Assembly (NCBI RefSeq): GCF_029891575.1
Contig: NZ_JARZHF010000004.1
Coordinates: 1 to 64,000, forward strand
Source: Salipaludibacillus daqingensis
GTDB taxonomy: Bacteria; Bacillota; Bacilli; Bacillales; Salisediminibacteriaceae
Direction: 5' to 3'
Length of the DNA stretch: 64,000 nt
The position numbers and the translations under genes are program-made. This document shows, piece by piece, positions 1 through 9,429 of the stretch (its first letter is position 1; each line of letters opens with the position of its first letter). The notes beneath the pieces are model-generated. The model made no database searches. It saw only the letters and a program-made list of their open reading frames with translations, and was not told where the DNA came from.

Positions 1-192
1 TTGAATGGAATCCAACACTTCGCTTTGAAGAGGTTGCAACTCCTTTTCTTGTGTTAAAGACGTATAAACTTGTCGGATATAAAAGTTGGTTGTGTTATGC
101 ATGTTCTTGGCACGTTGGCACATCTCTAGAAAATATTCGTGCATTCGGTGTCCTTTTTTGACACAAATTTGCATGGTTTTGTAGTTTGCCAT
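1..192 (-). CDS. tnpB: TnpB-like transposase (IS200/IS605 family), N-terminal part
   Basis: This is the first 64 codons of a gene that runs off the left edge. The product begins MANYKTMQICVKKGHRM and continues with NTTNFYIRQVYT. That is the usual N-terminus of TnpB/OrfB proteins of IS200/IS605-type elements, which are RNA-guided DNA nucleases associated with transposition. I chose the ATG at 192 because family members start at this point; an in-frame ATG at 213 lacks a ribosome binding site. The catalytic RuvC-like residues, the zinc finger and the omega-RNA region at the far end all lie outside the window. Whether the gene is intact therefore cannot be judged. Confidence 0.75.
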   Translation of the reverse strand, partial: MANYKTMQICVKKGHRMHEYFLEMCQRAKNMHNTTNFYIRQVYTSLTQEKELQPLQSEVLDSIQ

Positions 193-620
193 TTGATCTT
201 CAACCCCAAACATAAGTTCTAATACGTTTATATTACCCAAAAAAGTATAAAAATTCTAGTACCAAAACCGCCAATTCACCTCCCACCTAAATTTCTATCG
301 AATTTTTGAGGAAGGAGTCCTCTTGGCTTTCATGATAGAGGCTGTTTTCTAAGAGATTGTTGCTTATAAATGAGAACCAGTTGCTTTTCAGGATGTCGTT
401 CCCTTCTTCGAGCTGTGCACAACAAAGTTTGCGTAAACACCCTTAATAGAAGATTCTGCATTATAAAATCAGTCTCCTTGTTAAAGATACACCATAATAC
501 GGAAGAAACACAATTGAAATTATTAAATTTCATCTATGTTCCCACCTAATGAAATGGACATACAATTGGTCGAATACAAATAAGACGATTTCCCTTCATT
601 CAACCAAATAATCTATCACT
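193..620. other. Gene-poor stretch, probable left end of an IS element
   Basis: No convincing gene was seen. Reading away from tnpB, the stretch holds a small perfect hairpin at 308-322 (GAGGA, loop AGGAG, TCCTC) about 115 bp upstream of the tnpB start. Elements of the IS200/IS605 group carry subterminal hairpins at their ends, so this could be the left end. That is an inference, because the other end is outside the window and no target-site comparison is possible. Confidence 0.35.
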
Positions 621-2414
621 TTAATGGAGCACGGTCGTTGGTTCTATATCAGTTACAAATTTCATGACATGATCCGCAGGCAGAGCTTTGCTATATAAAA
701 AACCTTGCATTTCATCACATTGACGTTCATTCAGAAATAACACCATTTCCGTTGTTTCCACTCCTTCTGCTATAACACGCATGTTCATATTATGAGCAAG
801 TTGGATGATAGAAGTTACAATCGCCTGGTCATTTGTATTTTCAATCACTTCTTTTATAAATGATTGATCGATTTTCAACGTATCGATTGGAAACTGACGC
901 AAATAACTGAGTGAACTGTACCCTGTACCGAAATCATCAATCGAAATTGATATGCCTATATCTTTTAATCGCTCTAACGTTTTAAAACATTCCTCCCGAT
1001 TGTATAATAAATCATTTTCAGTTATTTCTAAATCTAATAATGACGGATCTAGCCCTGTTTTCCGAAGAATACGTTTAACTTTACTTACAAAATCCGGACG
1101 TTGAAACTGCTTTGGCGAGATGTTGATCCCCATTCTCATTTTGAATCCTTTGTCAGACCAACTTTTCGCTTGGAAACATGCCTGTTCTAACACCCAATCA
1201 CCGATTTGAAAAATAAGACCAGTATCCTCTGCAATTGGTATAAATTTGCTAGGAGACACGTTTCCTAGCTCTTCATCATTCCAACGAAGTAAAGCTTCAA
1301 GACCGACTACTTTGCTATCTTTTAAGTTAATCTGAGGCTGATAAAATAATTGAAATGATTTAGAGTCTTTAGCTAATCGTAACCTTTGCTCAATCATTAG
1401 TCTTTCATCGCGCTTCGTTTGCAGCGATGGATGATAAAGTTGATACTCACCTTTCCCTCTTTCCTTTGCATAGTGCATCGCCATTTCTGACTGTTGTACG
1501 AGGGTTGATGACGTATCTCCCGTTTCAGGGAACAACGAAACACCTATTGTGGCAGTAATAAATAACTCTTTTCCTCTTACAATAAATGATTTTTGAAATC
1601 GCTCCAATATATGATTTGCTGTTTTTTCAATCGTATCCATTTTCAATGAACTATTAATGATAATTGTAAACTCGTCCCCACCATATCGATAAACAGAAAC
1701 ATACTCATTTTCAAAAAGCATTAACTCTTTTGCAATCACTTCAATTAATTTATCTCCTGTGAAATGACCTAACGTATCATTATAATATTTAAAACGATCG
1801 AGATCGATAAATAATAGCGCTGTTAAACAATTTTTCAGTCGATCACTTTCAATCTTATTAACCAAATCTATGTCAAACTGTTTTCTATTTTTCAATCCTG
1901 TCTGGACATCTACTGTTACTAATTCTTTAATCGTTTCTTCTGCTTGCATCAAGGGGGTTACATCTTGATGTAAAATCAAGTTAGCAAATTTTTTATCTGA
2001 ATACATAAGTGGAAAAATAAAAGTATTAAAAACTACTCGCTCGTCATTGTTTCTATTATGAACGGAATCCACATTCACACCTGTACAATGCTTTATCGAA
2101 TTTTCAACCTTTGCGAAAACGTTTGCACTATTAGCCTTATGATTTAATAAATTTACATACATCGTCCCTACTATTTTGTCGTCATCATATCCGCTCATTT
2201 TAAGATAATCTTTACTAGCATAAACAATACGACCTTGTAAATCAGTAACTATTACTAATGAAACTTTTTCAATCACTTTTAGAAAATCATTAACCATTTC
2301 ATCTAAAAATAGTGTCTCATCCCTATCATTATTATTAATAGCAACGTTCCATAATTTTTTTAACCATAATGGAGTTAATCTAACAACTTCTTTGTTGTTT
2401 GATGATTCACTCAT
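621..2414 (-). CDS. PAS-GGDEF-EAL protein (c-di-GMP cyclase/phosphodiesterase)
   Basis: A 597-residue cytoplasmic protein with a PAS-like sensor domain (about residues 40-160), a GGDEF domain (about 170-330) and an EAL domain (about 345-590). The active-site GGDEF is intact near residue 242. The EAL domain keeps its key residues: EAL near 372, the Asn of NISPKQF, the Glu of LEITEN, DDFGTGYSSL, the Lys of KIDQSF, AEGVET and the Gln of QGFLYS. Both making and breaking c-di-GMP are possible, and the sequence cannot say which dominates. There is no RxxD inhibitory site just before GGDEF. The start at 2414 is set by AGGAGGGG five bases upstream; a longer frame from 2441 places that site inside the gene. 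It stands alone, with no transmembrane segment. Confidence 0.9.
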   Translation of the reverse strand: MSESSNNKEVVRLTPLWLKKLWNVAINNNDRDETLFLDEMVNDFLKVIEKVSLVIVTDLQGRIVYASKDYLKMSGYDDDKIVGTMYVNLLNHKANSANVFAKVENSIKHCTGVNVDSVHNRNNDERVVFNTFIFPLMYSDKKFANLILHQDVTPLMQAEETIKELVTVDVQTGLKNRKQFDIDLVNKIESDRLKNCLTALLFIDLDRFKYYNDTLGHFTGDKLIEVIAKELMLFENEYVSVYRYGGDEFTIIINSSLKMDTIEKTANHILERFQKSFIVRGKELFITATIGVSLFPETGDTSSTLVQQSEMAMHYAKERGKGEYQLYHPSLQTKRDERLMIEQRLRLAKDSKSFQLFYQPQINLKDSKVVGLEALLRWNDEELGNVSPSKFIPIAEDTGLIFQIGDWVLEQACFQAKSWSDKGFKMRMGINISPKQFQRPDFVSKVKRILRKTGLDPSLLDLEITENDLLYNREECFKTLERLKDIGISISIDDFGTGYSSLSYLRQFPIDTLKIDQSFIKEVIENTNDQAIVTSIIQLAHNMNMRVIAEGVETTEMVLFLNERQCDEMQGFLYSKALPADHVMKFVTDIEPTTVLH

Positions 2415-2836
2415 CTTTCCCCTCCTACGTATAGAAATCATATGAATTCAATTTAATCAATCTGAGTAAAAATCGTTTTTTTCCAATGACATTCGCTGTA
2501 GTCCCAAATATATATACACATGGTGAGAATAGTATTCAACATTAACGAAAGTAAAAAAATAACTTATCGATAAGCTGATAGTACTATTTTATGCTTAATA
2601 TTGTATTTGAGCAAGTATTTGTTCCATTCTAGGATCTCTAATTATTCGCAAAAGTTTAACAAATTTGCCATTCTATGTCCACAGTTCATTTCCTTCCGCT
2701 AGTTCATTTCGTACTATAATATAAATAACAAGTTCAATATTTCACTTACTTTCATTATAGTATATTTGGCTTGTTACTTTTGTTGTATCCACTCTTTTCT
2801 CATTTTTAATTCGACTATGTATATGAGGTGAGATCC
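2415..2836. other. Divergent intergenic region
   Basis: This stretch separates the minus-strand GGDEF-EAL gene from the plus-strand small gene at 2837. It is AT-rich. It holds a perfect 12-bp palindrome CTTATCGATAAG at 2563-2574 and a weak promoter-like pair facing right (TTCAAT at 2733-2738, 17 bp, TATAGT at 2756-2761). No further gene was seen. Confidence 0.4.
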
Positions 2837-3064
2837 ATGCAGGTAAAAATTTATATTACCTCTAATATTAAAGGTAAAATGTTTGAAAAAAGAGTTTCAG
2901 ATGTCCTAAACGATCTTGGCCTTGATGCAGAAGTCATTACTATAAATCGTTCTCCATCATCCTCTGAAAAAGCTTTCTATACTCCAGCTTTATTTGTTAA
3001 TAACGAACTCGTCTCCAGTGGAAGTCTCTTATCAAAAGAAGAAATAACCCACTTCTTCATGTGA
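2837..3064 (+). CDS. Small thioredoxin/glutaredoxin-fold-like protein without cysteines
   Basis: A 75-residue protein starting MQVKIYITSN. The pattern is a beta strand (VKIYIT), a helix with the conserved look of glutaredoxin-like proteins, and TPALFVNNELVSSG followed by LSKEEI. This resembles the cis-proline turn and C-terminal part of small thioredoxin-like proteins. There is no cysteine, so a redox role is unlikely and the fold assignment is an inference. The start is set by GAGGTGAG ending four bases before the ATG at 2837; an in-frame ATG at 2828 would sit inside that ribosome binding site. Function unknown. Confidence 0.7.
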   Translation: MQVKIYITSNIKGKMFEKRVSDVLNDLGLDAEVITINRSPSSSEKAFYTPALFVNNELVSSGSLLSKEEITHFFM

Positions 3065-3127
3065 CTCGTTTGAATATCTAATAATCTGGGTATATTATGG
3101 TAAAAAGAGTAAATGGGAGGGAACATT

Positions 3128-3343
3128 ATGGAAACTACAGATCTACAAGACGGTTTTTTTCAATCGATTAGCTATGATTCCACATTAAGACATCTTCATG
3201 TGAGGTTTGCAGATGGCAATTACTATTTATATTCGGAAGTAACTCAAATGGACTATCTTGGTTTAATGTCAAGTAAACAGATGAAAAGCTTCTTTGAAGA
3301 TAAAATTATACCTAGATTTCCTTCAAGAAAGATGAATGAATAA
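3128..3343 (+). CDS. KTSC-domain-like small protein
   Basis: A 71-residue protein. Its core is a repeated strand pattern: ISYDSTLRHLHVRFADGNYYLYSEV, then a helix with GLMSSKQMKSFF, and a basic end with IPRFPS. This matches the layout of KTSC domains (strand, strand, Y-x-Y, helix, S-x-G/S-x-x-F), a small fold of unclear role. GGGAGGG eight bases before the ATG at 3128 decides the start over an upstream in-frame ATG. It follows the thioredoxin-like gene by 63 bp and is closed by a strong terminator, so the two probably form one transcript. Confidence 0.65.
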   Translation: METTDLQDGFFQSISYDSTLRHLHVRFADGNYYLYSEVTQMDYLGLMSSKQMKSFFEDKIIPRFPSRKMNE

Positions 3344-3352
3344 CTACTCAAT

Positions 3353-3390
3353 GGAGAACAAAGCTAAACGAGCTTTGTTCTCCATTTTTA
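3353..3390 (+). terminator. Rho-independent terminator
   Basis: A 13-bp perfect stem (GGAGAACAAAGCT, loop AAACG, AGCTTTGTTCTCC) is followed by ATTTTTATT. It lies ten bases after the stop of the KTSC-like gene. Confidence 0.9.
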
Positions 3391-3580
3391 TTGTATAAAT
3401 TCACATCATCATTAAGCTAACATTTATTACTTTTTTCATACCATCTATTACATCGGAAGAAATTATTATCATACCCTTCTAGGTGTTCGAAACCATCATG
3501 GAAAAAAAAGGTGGTAGATCGTTTAGGAGTTCGTTACAATAGACTGTGGAAATACAATTACTAAAGTGGAGGGTGTTTAT

Positions 3581-4705
3581 ATGAGAATTGGCGTACCTAG
3601 AGAAATTAAAAATAATGAAAATAGAGTTGCACTAACTCCCGCTGGAGTACTTACTCTTAAGCAAGCAGGTCATGACGTAATCGTTGAAACAATAGCAGGA
3701 ATTGGAAGCGGTTTCACTGATGAAGATTATATCAATGCAGGTGCTGAAATTTATCCTGAAGCAAAATCGTTATGGGCTAACTCAGAAATGATAATGAAAG
3801 TTAAAGAACCTTTGGAATCTGAATACAAACACTTTAGAAAAGATCTCATTTTATTTACATATCTTCATTTAGCTGCTGTTCCTGAACTTGCGAAAGCACT
3901 AACTGATAAGGGGGTTACCTCTATTGCATATGAAACAGTCGAAGTAAATCACGCGCTTCCACTCCTCACTCCAATGAGTGAAGTTGCCGGTCGTATGGCT
4001 TCACAAATTGGTGCCCAATTCCTCGAAAAACAAAATGGTGGTAGTGGTGTCCTGCTTTCTGGTATACCAGGGGTAAAACGGGGAAAAGTCACCGTTATCG
4101 GTGGTGGAGTTGTTGGAACAAACGCTGCTAAAATCGCAATGGGGTTAGGCGCCGACGTAACCATTATGGACTTAAGTCCTGAAAGGCTCCGTCAACTTGA
4201 CGATATCTTTGGTACAGAAATTAATACATTAATGAGTAACCCTTTAAATATTGCCCTTGCTGTGAAAGAATCTGACCTTGTAATCGGGGCTGTGTTGATT
4301 CCTGGTGCGAAGGCTCCAAAATTAGTCACAGAAGAAATGGTTAAAGACATGAATCCTGGATCAGTCATCGTAGATGTGGCAATTGATCAGGGCGGTATTG
4401 TTGAAACAATAGACCACATTACGACTCATGACGATCCAACTTATATCAAACACGATGTTGTTCATTACGCTGTAGCCAACATGCCTGGAGCAGTCCCAAG
4501 AACCTCAACAATTGGATTAACAAACGTAACAGTTCCTTATGCACTTCAAATTGCTAATCTCGGTTTAAATGAAGCTATGGAGAAAAATCCTGCTTTAGTT
4601 AAAGGCATAAATACAGCTAATGGTTATATTACGTATAAAGCAGTTGCTCAAGACTTAGGATATGATTATGTATCTGTGGGAGAAGCCCTTAAACTCCACC
4701 AATAA
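3581..4705 (+). CDS. ald: Alanine dehydrogenase
   Basis: A 374-residue enzyme, essentially the family length. It catalyses NAD-dependent interconversion of L-alanine with pyruvate and ammonia, used for growth on alanine and in sporulation. The start [20 protein letters not shown] is the classic N-terminus of the alanine dehydrogenase/transhydrogenase family. The substrate-binding Lys and His regions (MKVKEP; YLHLA) are present. The NAD-binding Rossmann motif [12 protein letters not shown] lies near residue 170, followed by the acidic residue in [16 protein letters not shown] six bases before the ATG at 3581 sets the start. The gene is monocistronic, with its own terminator. I saw no clear sigma-A promoter in the 190 bp upstream, so an activator may be involved. 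Confidence 0.97.
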   Translation: MRIGVPREIKNNENRVALTPAGVLTLKQAGHDVIVETIAGIGSGFTDEDYINAGAEIYPEAKSLWANSEMIMKVKEPLESEYKHFRKDLILFTYLHLAAVPELAKALTDKGVTSIAYETVEVNHALPLLTPMSEVAGRMASQIGAQFLEKQNGGSGVLLSGIPGVKRGKVTVIGGGVVGTNAAKIAMGLGADVTIMDLSPERLRQLDDIFGTEINTLMSNPLNIALAVKESDLVIGAVLIPGAKAPKLVTEEMVKDMNPGSVIVDVAIDQGGIVETIDHITTHDDPTYIKHDVVHYAVANMPGAVPRTSTIGLTNVTVPYALQIANLGLNEAMEKNPALVKGINTANGYITYKAVAQDLGYDYVSVGEALKLHQ

Positions 4706-4708
4706 ATA

Positions 4709-4744
4709 GAAATGGACCTCCACTTCATTGTGGTGGTCCATTTC
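4709..4744. terminator. Terminator hairpin between ald and the convergent chemoreceptor gene
   Basis: Two 15-base arms (GAAATGGACC-TCCAC and its near-complement) pair with one mismatch around a short TTCATT loop. There is no long T run on either side. It sits between convergent genes and may serve both. Confidence 0.7.
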
Positions 4745-4784
4745 ATACTTATAATAGAGAAGGGAAATGCAAATCTTTCTTTGA

Positions 4785-6290
4785 TCACAAACTACTTCCC
4801 TTATCTTCCTTCGCTTTTTTAGATAAATCCCTTAATGTCCTAGTTAAAGATTCTAATTCTGAAAAACTCTCAACAATTGACTGGATACGATCATTTTGTT
4901 CTTCAACGGAAGCTTGCATTTCTTCTACAGAAGCACTTGATTGCTGTGTGAAGGAAGCGACTTGGTTGATTTCTTCCAAGACCTTCTCAGATGACAAATT
5001 CATTTCCAATACTTGTTTACTAACAAGCTCTGATTGATTTGCAGATGCTTTTGCTTGTTTTTCTATTTTAGAAAACTCTCCTTTCGTATCCGTTGTAACA
5101 TGAATACTCGTTTTTACTGATCGTTTACTTTCATCAACTTGATTTTTCACCAATTCAACTTTTTCATGAATATCTTTTAAAATTGAACTAATTTGTTGAG
5201 TAGAAGACTGAGAAGTTTCAGCCAATTTACGAACCTCGTCCGCGACAACTGCAAATCCTTTTCCATGCTCTCCTGCTCTTGCTGCTTCAATAGAAGCATT
5301 AAGAGCCAACAAATTTGTCTGTTCTGATATAGATGTGATCGTTGCCAAAATACTACTAATCTCTTCACTTTGCGAATAAAGGTCTGTTACTACCTTACTC
5401 TGGTGATCGATAATGCCTGCAACATGAGACATTTGCTCATTTAACTGAACGACACGTTTATCTCCTTCTTCTGTTGCCTTTACCGTTTCCGCTGAAATTC
5501 TACTCATTTCTTGGAAAGCTCGATCTACATTTTCAATCTCATTTGTTGTATTATAGACTGCATTGTGGATATTCGAGACACTTGCCGCTGATTCTTCTAC
5601 ACCTTTGGCCATTTTCACATAAGAGGTCGTTAATTCATTTGATATATGTTCCGTTGATGATAAATTCCCCTTAAGACTTTCACTAAACGATGTAATGACA
5701 CTAATAGAATCATTTACTTTTTCTAACAGCTCATCCGTTCTTTTTTTACCTAAAGATATTTCTTCATAGTGGGTATCCATATTCTCTTGCATTTTTTCAC
5801 CAATTCTAGCTTGAGTAATAAGCGCCGATGTTATCACAATAAACATGACATTTAAGGAAATGAGTATATCAAAACCTGCTCCATAAAACATTTCTTCTTG
5901 AAATGTGACAAAGAAATAATTAGATAATCCTAATCCCAATAAAGCAGATAGAGCGATAGATTTGCTATTATGGTATAGCGTGATAAACGCAATTGCAACA
6001 TAAATCATCATATAATTTGATAACTTTGGAGAGGTTGAGACCATAAAAAATATGAGGACAGTAAAATTTACTGCCACCACATATTGTACATAAGATGCCC
6101 ATTTTGGTTTCATAAAAGTTACATATGTAATAGACCCGACTGCAAATAAACCAACCAGTCCGTAAGCCAAAATTCCTTCCATAGGAACCCCCGCTAGAAA
6201 ATTACTTCCAAGCCCTAGAAAATATGCAAACCATAGTAACTTAGAAATTAATTTATTTCTACTCTTTAGTACTAATTCCTTTTGATCCAT
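4785..6290 (-). CDS. Methyl-accepting chemotaxis protein with polytopic membrane sensor
   Basis: A 501-residue chemoreceptor. The first 165 residues contain about five or six hydrophobic segments instead of the usual pair flanking an extracellular ligand domain, and there is no evident HAMP domain. The rest is a long coiled coil. Its conserved tip ([18 protein letters not shown], about residues 323-342, then [16 protein letters not shown]) contacts CheA and CheW. The C-terminus lacks a pentapeptide tether. The start follows GGGGGGAGA. It probably senses a membrane-related or intracellular cue, but the ligand cannot be read from sequence. Confidence 0.93.
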   Translation of the reverse strand: MDQKELVLKSRNKLISKLLWFAYFLGLGSNFLAGVPMEGILAYGLVGLFAVGSITYVTFMKPKWASYVQYVVAVNFTVLIFFMVSTSPKLSNYMMIYVAIAFITLYHNSKSIALSALLGLGLSNYFFVTFQEEMFYGAGFDILISLNVMFIVITSALITQARIGEKMQENMDTHYEEISLGKKRTDELLEKVNDSISVITSFSESLKGNLSSTEHISNELTTSYVKMAKGVEESAASVSNIHNAVYNTTNEIENVDRAFQEMSRISAETVKATEEGDKRVVQLNEQMSHVAGIIDHQSKVVTDLYSQSEEISSILATITSISEQTNLLALNASIEAARAGEHGKGFAVVADEVRKLAETSQSSTQQISSILKDIHEKVELVKNQVDESKRSVKTSIHVTTDTKGEFSKIEKQAKASANQSELVSKQVLEMNLSSEKVLEEINQVASFTQQSSASVEEMQASVEEQNDRIQSIVESFSELESLTRTLRDLSKKAKEDKGSSL

Positions 6291-6501
6291 CTGAACTCTC
6301 CCCCCATTCTTGTGAATGATTATTCATTCATAAGAAAGCTTAATAAATTCTATTTTATCAAATATTAGGAATTAATTCACTTATATTTTAAAAAATATGT
6401 TATAAAGGGATGACAATATGCTACTTTAAGCCTACTCAATAAAAATAAACTAACGTTATTTACTAGGTGTGTTATCATGTAAGTCTAGTTTATTTGAATC
6501 T

Positions 6502-6545
6502 AAAAACGCACCTTTCATCAAAATATTGACGATCGGTGCGTTTTT
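6502..6545 (-). terminator. Terminator of the YisL-like gene
   Basis: An 11-bp stem AAAAACGCACC / GGTGCGTTTTT with a 22-base loop lies directly after the stop at 6547. The AAAAACG arm gives a U tract on the minus-strand transcript. The hairpin is symmetric enough to act on both strands. Confidence 0.75.
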
Positions 6546-6546
6546 A

Positions 6547-6906
6547 TTAAACAAGATATCCCATATAAAGGACAGCTGAGAAAGAAATGATCAACTGTAC
6601 CCAAAATAATAGCGCATCTTTTTTACTTAATAAATTTTTGGCCATTCGATTTGATATGAGCTCCATCATATAAATGAGCCAAAAAGATAACAAGCCTTTT
6701 AGTAGTGCCCCCCACCAGATATTCATTAAAACTAAGGCTCCACCTGTAACAAATAAGAGGATGTATAATATTCGTAAACTCATCTGGATCACCTTTGCTA
6801 ATTTAAGCTTCCCACTTTTCAGCAAGACGATCGTCAGTCCAAAAAGAATCATCGTGATAAACCAAAAAAGTCCGTGCGAGTGAATAAGTGTTTCGTATTC
6901 CCACAT
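6547..6906 (-). CDS. YisL-like (DUF1516/UPF0344) membrane protein
   Basis: A 119-residue protein with four predicted membrane helices. The family features visible are HSHGLFWFITMILF at the start, SLRILYILLFVTGGALV in the middle and LSFWLIYMMELISNRM near the end, as in B. subtilis YisL. Function unknown. The start MWEYET at 6906 is set by AGGAGGG eight bases upstream; a longer frame from 6954 has no ribosome binding site. It stands alone between terminators. Confidence 0.8.
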   Translation of the reverse strand: MWEYETLIHSHGLFWFITMILFGLTIVLLKSGKLKLAKVIQMSLRILYILLFVTGGALVLMNIWWGALLKGLLSFWLIYMMELISNRMAKNLLSKKDALLFWVQLIISFSAVLYMGYLV

Positions 6907-7076
6907 TGAATTCCCTCCTACAACGTTAATACTGTTTAGAAGTATAACGAACATAGATAGGTGAAGTAAACATTAATTTTTAATTTCTATAAAAGTTGAC
7001 CTTTTTTGAGTTGATTCGTATAACTAAATAAACGTTTTGTAGATATAAATATCGAAATCATTCTAAAGCAAAATGA

Positions 7077-7100
7077 AAACCGTCAACAAGTGGACGGTTT
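7077..7100 (-). terminator. Terminator of the pst-phoU-regulator operon
   Basis: An 8-bp stem AAACCGTC / GACGGTTT with an 8-base loop is followed on the minus strand by TTCATTTTGC. It lies 14 bp after the stop of the response-regulator gene. Confidence 0.75.
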
Positions 7101-7113
7101 CCAACAACACTTA

Positions 7114-7881
7114 TCAATTCTTTACATTCTCAGTCATAATAGGTATCTCTTTCATCACATATCCAACATTTCGAACAGTCTTAATATATTGTGGATTTCG
7201 GTTATTCGTTTCAATTTTTTGCCGGATACGACTGATGAATACATCTATAATCCTCTTATCTAAAATTGGATCGTCACCAGAAAGGACTTGAAGCAAGTGA
7301 CTTCGAGAGAAAGCTTTCCCTTTATTTTTCATTAAGTAATGAATCAATTCATATTCTTTTCGAGTAAGTTCAATTGATTCATTTTGCTTAAATACCGAAA
7401 AGTTTGCAGGGTCTAGAGTTAATAACCCGTTTTTTATCATATTTGTTGAATCAATACCGACAGAGTAACTCATTTTGGTTGATTCTATACAACATAAACG
7501 ACCTCTTCTAATCGCCGATTTAACTCTAGCAACTAATTCTTTTAACCTTAATGGTTTAATCATGTAATCATCTGCGCCTAATTCTAGACCTAATACAACA
7601 TCTAATTCATCTGCTTGATTCGAAATAAGGATAATCGGTATCCAAATAAGATATGTTTGCCTTAATTGTCTGCAAAAATCAATCCCAGTGTCGTTTCGAA
7701 AATCCAATCCTATTACGATAGCATCTGGTTTTAATGATAACGATATTCTTAGTGCATCATCGCTATGATGAGCAATCCATGTTTGAAAACCATGATATTG
7801 AAAAATTTTCTCCATTTCCTTACACAAATCAATATTTTTTTCTAATATTAATATGCTTTGAGTTAAATTTGTCGCAGTCAC
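7114..7881 (-). CDS. OmpR/PhoB-type response regulator with degenerate receiver
   Basis: A 255-residue protein with an N-terminal receiver (about 8-125) and a C-terminal winged helix (about 150-245; LTRKEYELIHYLMKNKGKAF, then YIKTVRNVGYVMK). The receiver resembles PhoP (VLGLELGADDYMIKP). However, the phosphoacceptor position holds Gly58 (KPDAIVIGLDF, where PhoP has VLD), and the acidic pair that binds magnesium is Glu14-Lys15. Lys109 and Ser87 of the switch are kept. It probably binds DNA without ordinary phosphorylation. The start is a GTG at 7881, with GGAGCGGGTGA upstream. It follows phoU by 29 bp as the last gene of the phosphate operon, and no histidine kinase is adjacent, so a role in phosphate control is inferred. 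Confidence 0.88.
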   Translation of the reverse strand: MTATNLTQSILILEKNIDLCKEMEKIFQYHGFQTWIAHHSDDALRISLSLKPDAIVIGLDFRNDTGIDFCRQLRQTYLIWIPIILISNQADELDVVLGLELGADDYMIKPLRLKELVARVKSAIRRGRLCCIESTKMSYSVGIDSTNMIKNGLLTLDPANFSVFKQNESIELTRKEYELIHYLMKNKGKAFSRSHLLQVLSGDDPILDKRIIDVFISRIRQKIETNNRNPQYIKTVRNVGYVMKEIPIMTENVKN

Positions 7882-7910
7882 CGAATCACCCGCTCCAGCT
7901 TCACAGTTTA

Positions 7911-8570
7911 TTAATTTAAATCAAAACGTTCCCCATTCACCTCATATATAATCCATTCTGCAATGTTCGTAGAGTAGTCTGCGATTCTCTCAATATATCG
8001 TGCAATAAATACAAGCTGAGTAATTAATTCCGTTGTTTCTTCATCTTTACTTTTTATTTTAAAAATAGATTGAACAAATGCTCCATAAGCTTCATCTATT
8101 TCATCATCGACGTTTGCAATGTATTGAGCGTCAATCACGTTCTCACTTTGATAAGCTCTAAGCACATCTCTCAACATCTTTTGGGTTTTATTTGCCATCA
8201 TTATTAAATCAGAATGATATGTCTCTAATTGCTTAGAACCATTTATTCTATTTGCCGCTTTTGCCATATCAACCGCTAAATCTCCTACTCGTTCTAAATC
8301 ACTTGATATTTTTAAAGCAACAATAATTTTCCTTAAGTCAGACGCTACAGGCTGTTGTTTTGCAATTAATAATGTTGCCTTCTCATTTATATCAAGTTCT
8401 AAAGAATTAACATGATGATCGTTTTCAATGACATCATCAAAAATTAATTGATTATTTTTTTCAATACCCGTAACAACATTCACAAAAGACTTCTCAACCA
8501 TTGAACCAAGTAACATAATTTCCTCTTTAAGTTCTGATAACTTTGTTAAAAAACCTTCACGCATCGGCAT
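7911..8570 (-). CDS. phoU: PhoU, phosphate transport regulator
   Basis: A 219-residue all-helical protein with the two three-helix repeats of PhoU. The family signatures DLRKIIVALKISSDLERVGDLA and QLVFIARYIERIADYSTNIAEW bind metal clusters through their Glu and Asp residues. PhoU dampens Pst transport and signals phosphate sufficiency. The start at 8570 (MPMREGF) is chosen because AAAGGAGG sits seven bases upstream; this overlaps the end of pstB by 14 bp, which is usual in this operon. The next ATG in frame (8564) is a possible alternative. Confidence 0.95.
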   Translation of the reverse strand: MPMREGFLTKLSELKEEIMLLGSMVEKSFVNVVTGIEKNNQLIFDDVIENDHHVNSLELDINEKATLLIAKQQPVASDLRKIIVALKISSDLERVGDLAVDMAKAANRINGSKQLETYHSDLIMMANKTQKMLRDVLRAYQSENVIDAQYIANVDDEIDEAYGAFVQSIFKIKSKDEETTELITQLVFIARYIERIADYSTNIAEWIIYEVNGERFDLN

Positions 8571-8583
8571 ACGTTTACCTCCT

Positions 8584-9399
8584 TTAACCAAATCGACCCG
8601 TTATATAGTCTTCCGTTCGTTTATCCACTGGATTAGAAAATATTTTATCTGTTTCATCATACTCAATCACTTCACCGTTAAGAAAAAATGCTGTTTTATC
8701 AGAAATTCTTGCTGCCTGTTGCATATTATGCGTAACAATGATTATAGAATAATTTTGTTTAAGTTCTTGAATCAGTTCTTCCACTTTTAACGTCGATTTC
8801 GGGTCAAGAGCTGATGTTGGCTCATCCATTAGAATCACGTCTGGTTCAACTGCTAAACAACGAGCAATACAAAGTCGCTGTTGTTGTCCCCCAGACAAAC
8901 TATAGGCATTTTCTTTTAAACGATCCTTTACTTCATCCCAAATAGCAGCTCCACGCAAACTTTTTTCAACAATTTTCTGGAGAATTTTTTTGTCTGTTAT
9001 GCCATGAATCTTCGGTCCATAAACAACGTTATCAAATATTGATTTTGGAAATGGATTAGGTTTTTGGAAGACCATTCCCACTCTTGTGCGAAGTTCTTCT
9101 GCAGGATAGGAAGAATCGAAAATGTTTCTCCCTCTGTAATGAACTTTTCCGGTAGTACGAACTTCTGGGTTCATTTCCACCATTCGATTTAATGTTTTAA
9201 TATACGTTGATTTACCGCAACCTGAAGGTCCAATGATAGCAGTTACAGACCGCTCTTGAACAGGTAGGTCAATATCTTTTAAAGCATGGGTATTCCCATA
9301 CCATAAATTTAGTTTTTTCGTATCATATACAATGGAAGATTCGTTCTTTCTGTTTTCTATTTCTTTTTGCTCCTTTTGCTTTAAAATCACTTGATTCAT
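8584..9399 (-). CDS. pstB: Phosphate ABC transporter ATP-binding protein
   Basis: A 271-residue ATPase that powers high-affinity phosphate import through PstC and PstA. Walker [10 protein letters not shown], the signature LSGGQQQRL and Walker [13 protein letters not shown] are all intact, and the H-loop histidine lies in IIVTHNMQQ. The first 25 residues (rich in Lys, Glu and Gln) are a short extension before [11 protein letters not shown]. The ribosome binding site is AAAGGGGAAAG. It is fourth in the pst operon, 30 bp after pstA. Confidence 0.97.
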   Translation of the reverse strand: MNQVILKQKEQKEIENRKNESSIVYDTKKLNLWYGNTHALKDIDLPVQERSVTAIIGPSGCGKSTYIKTLNRMVEMNPEVRTTGKVHYRGRNIFDSSYPAEELRTRVGMVFQKPNPFPKSIFDNVVYGPKIHGITDKKILQKIVEKSLRGAAIWDEVKDRLKENAYSLSGGQQQRLCIARCLAVEPDVILMDEPTSALDPKSTLKVEELIQELKQNYSIIIVTHNMQQAARISDKTAFFLNGEVIEYDETDKIFSNPVDKRTEDYITGRFG

Positions 9400-9429
9400 T
9401 ATGTGCTTTCCCCTTTCAAATATAGTAAT

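Noticed and set aside
330-533. Minus-strand 67-codon reading frame
   Set aside because: No ribosome binding site, no recognisable domain, and it lies next to the presumed end of an insertion element. Best treated as non-coding.
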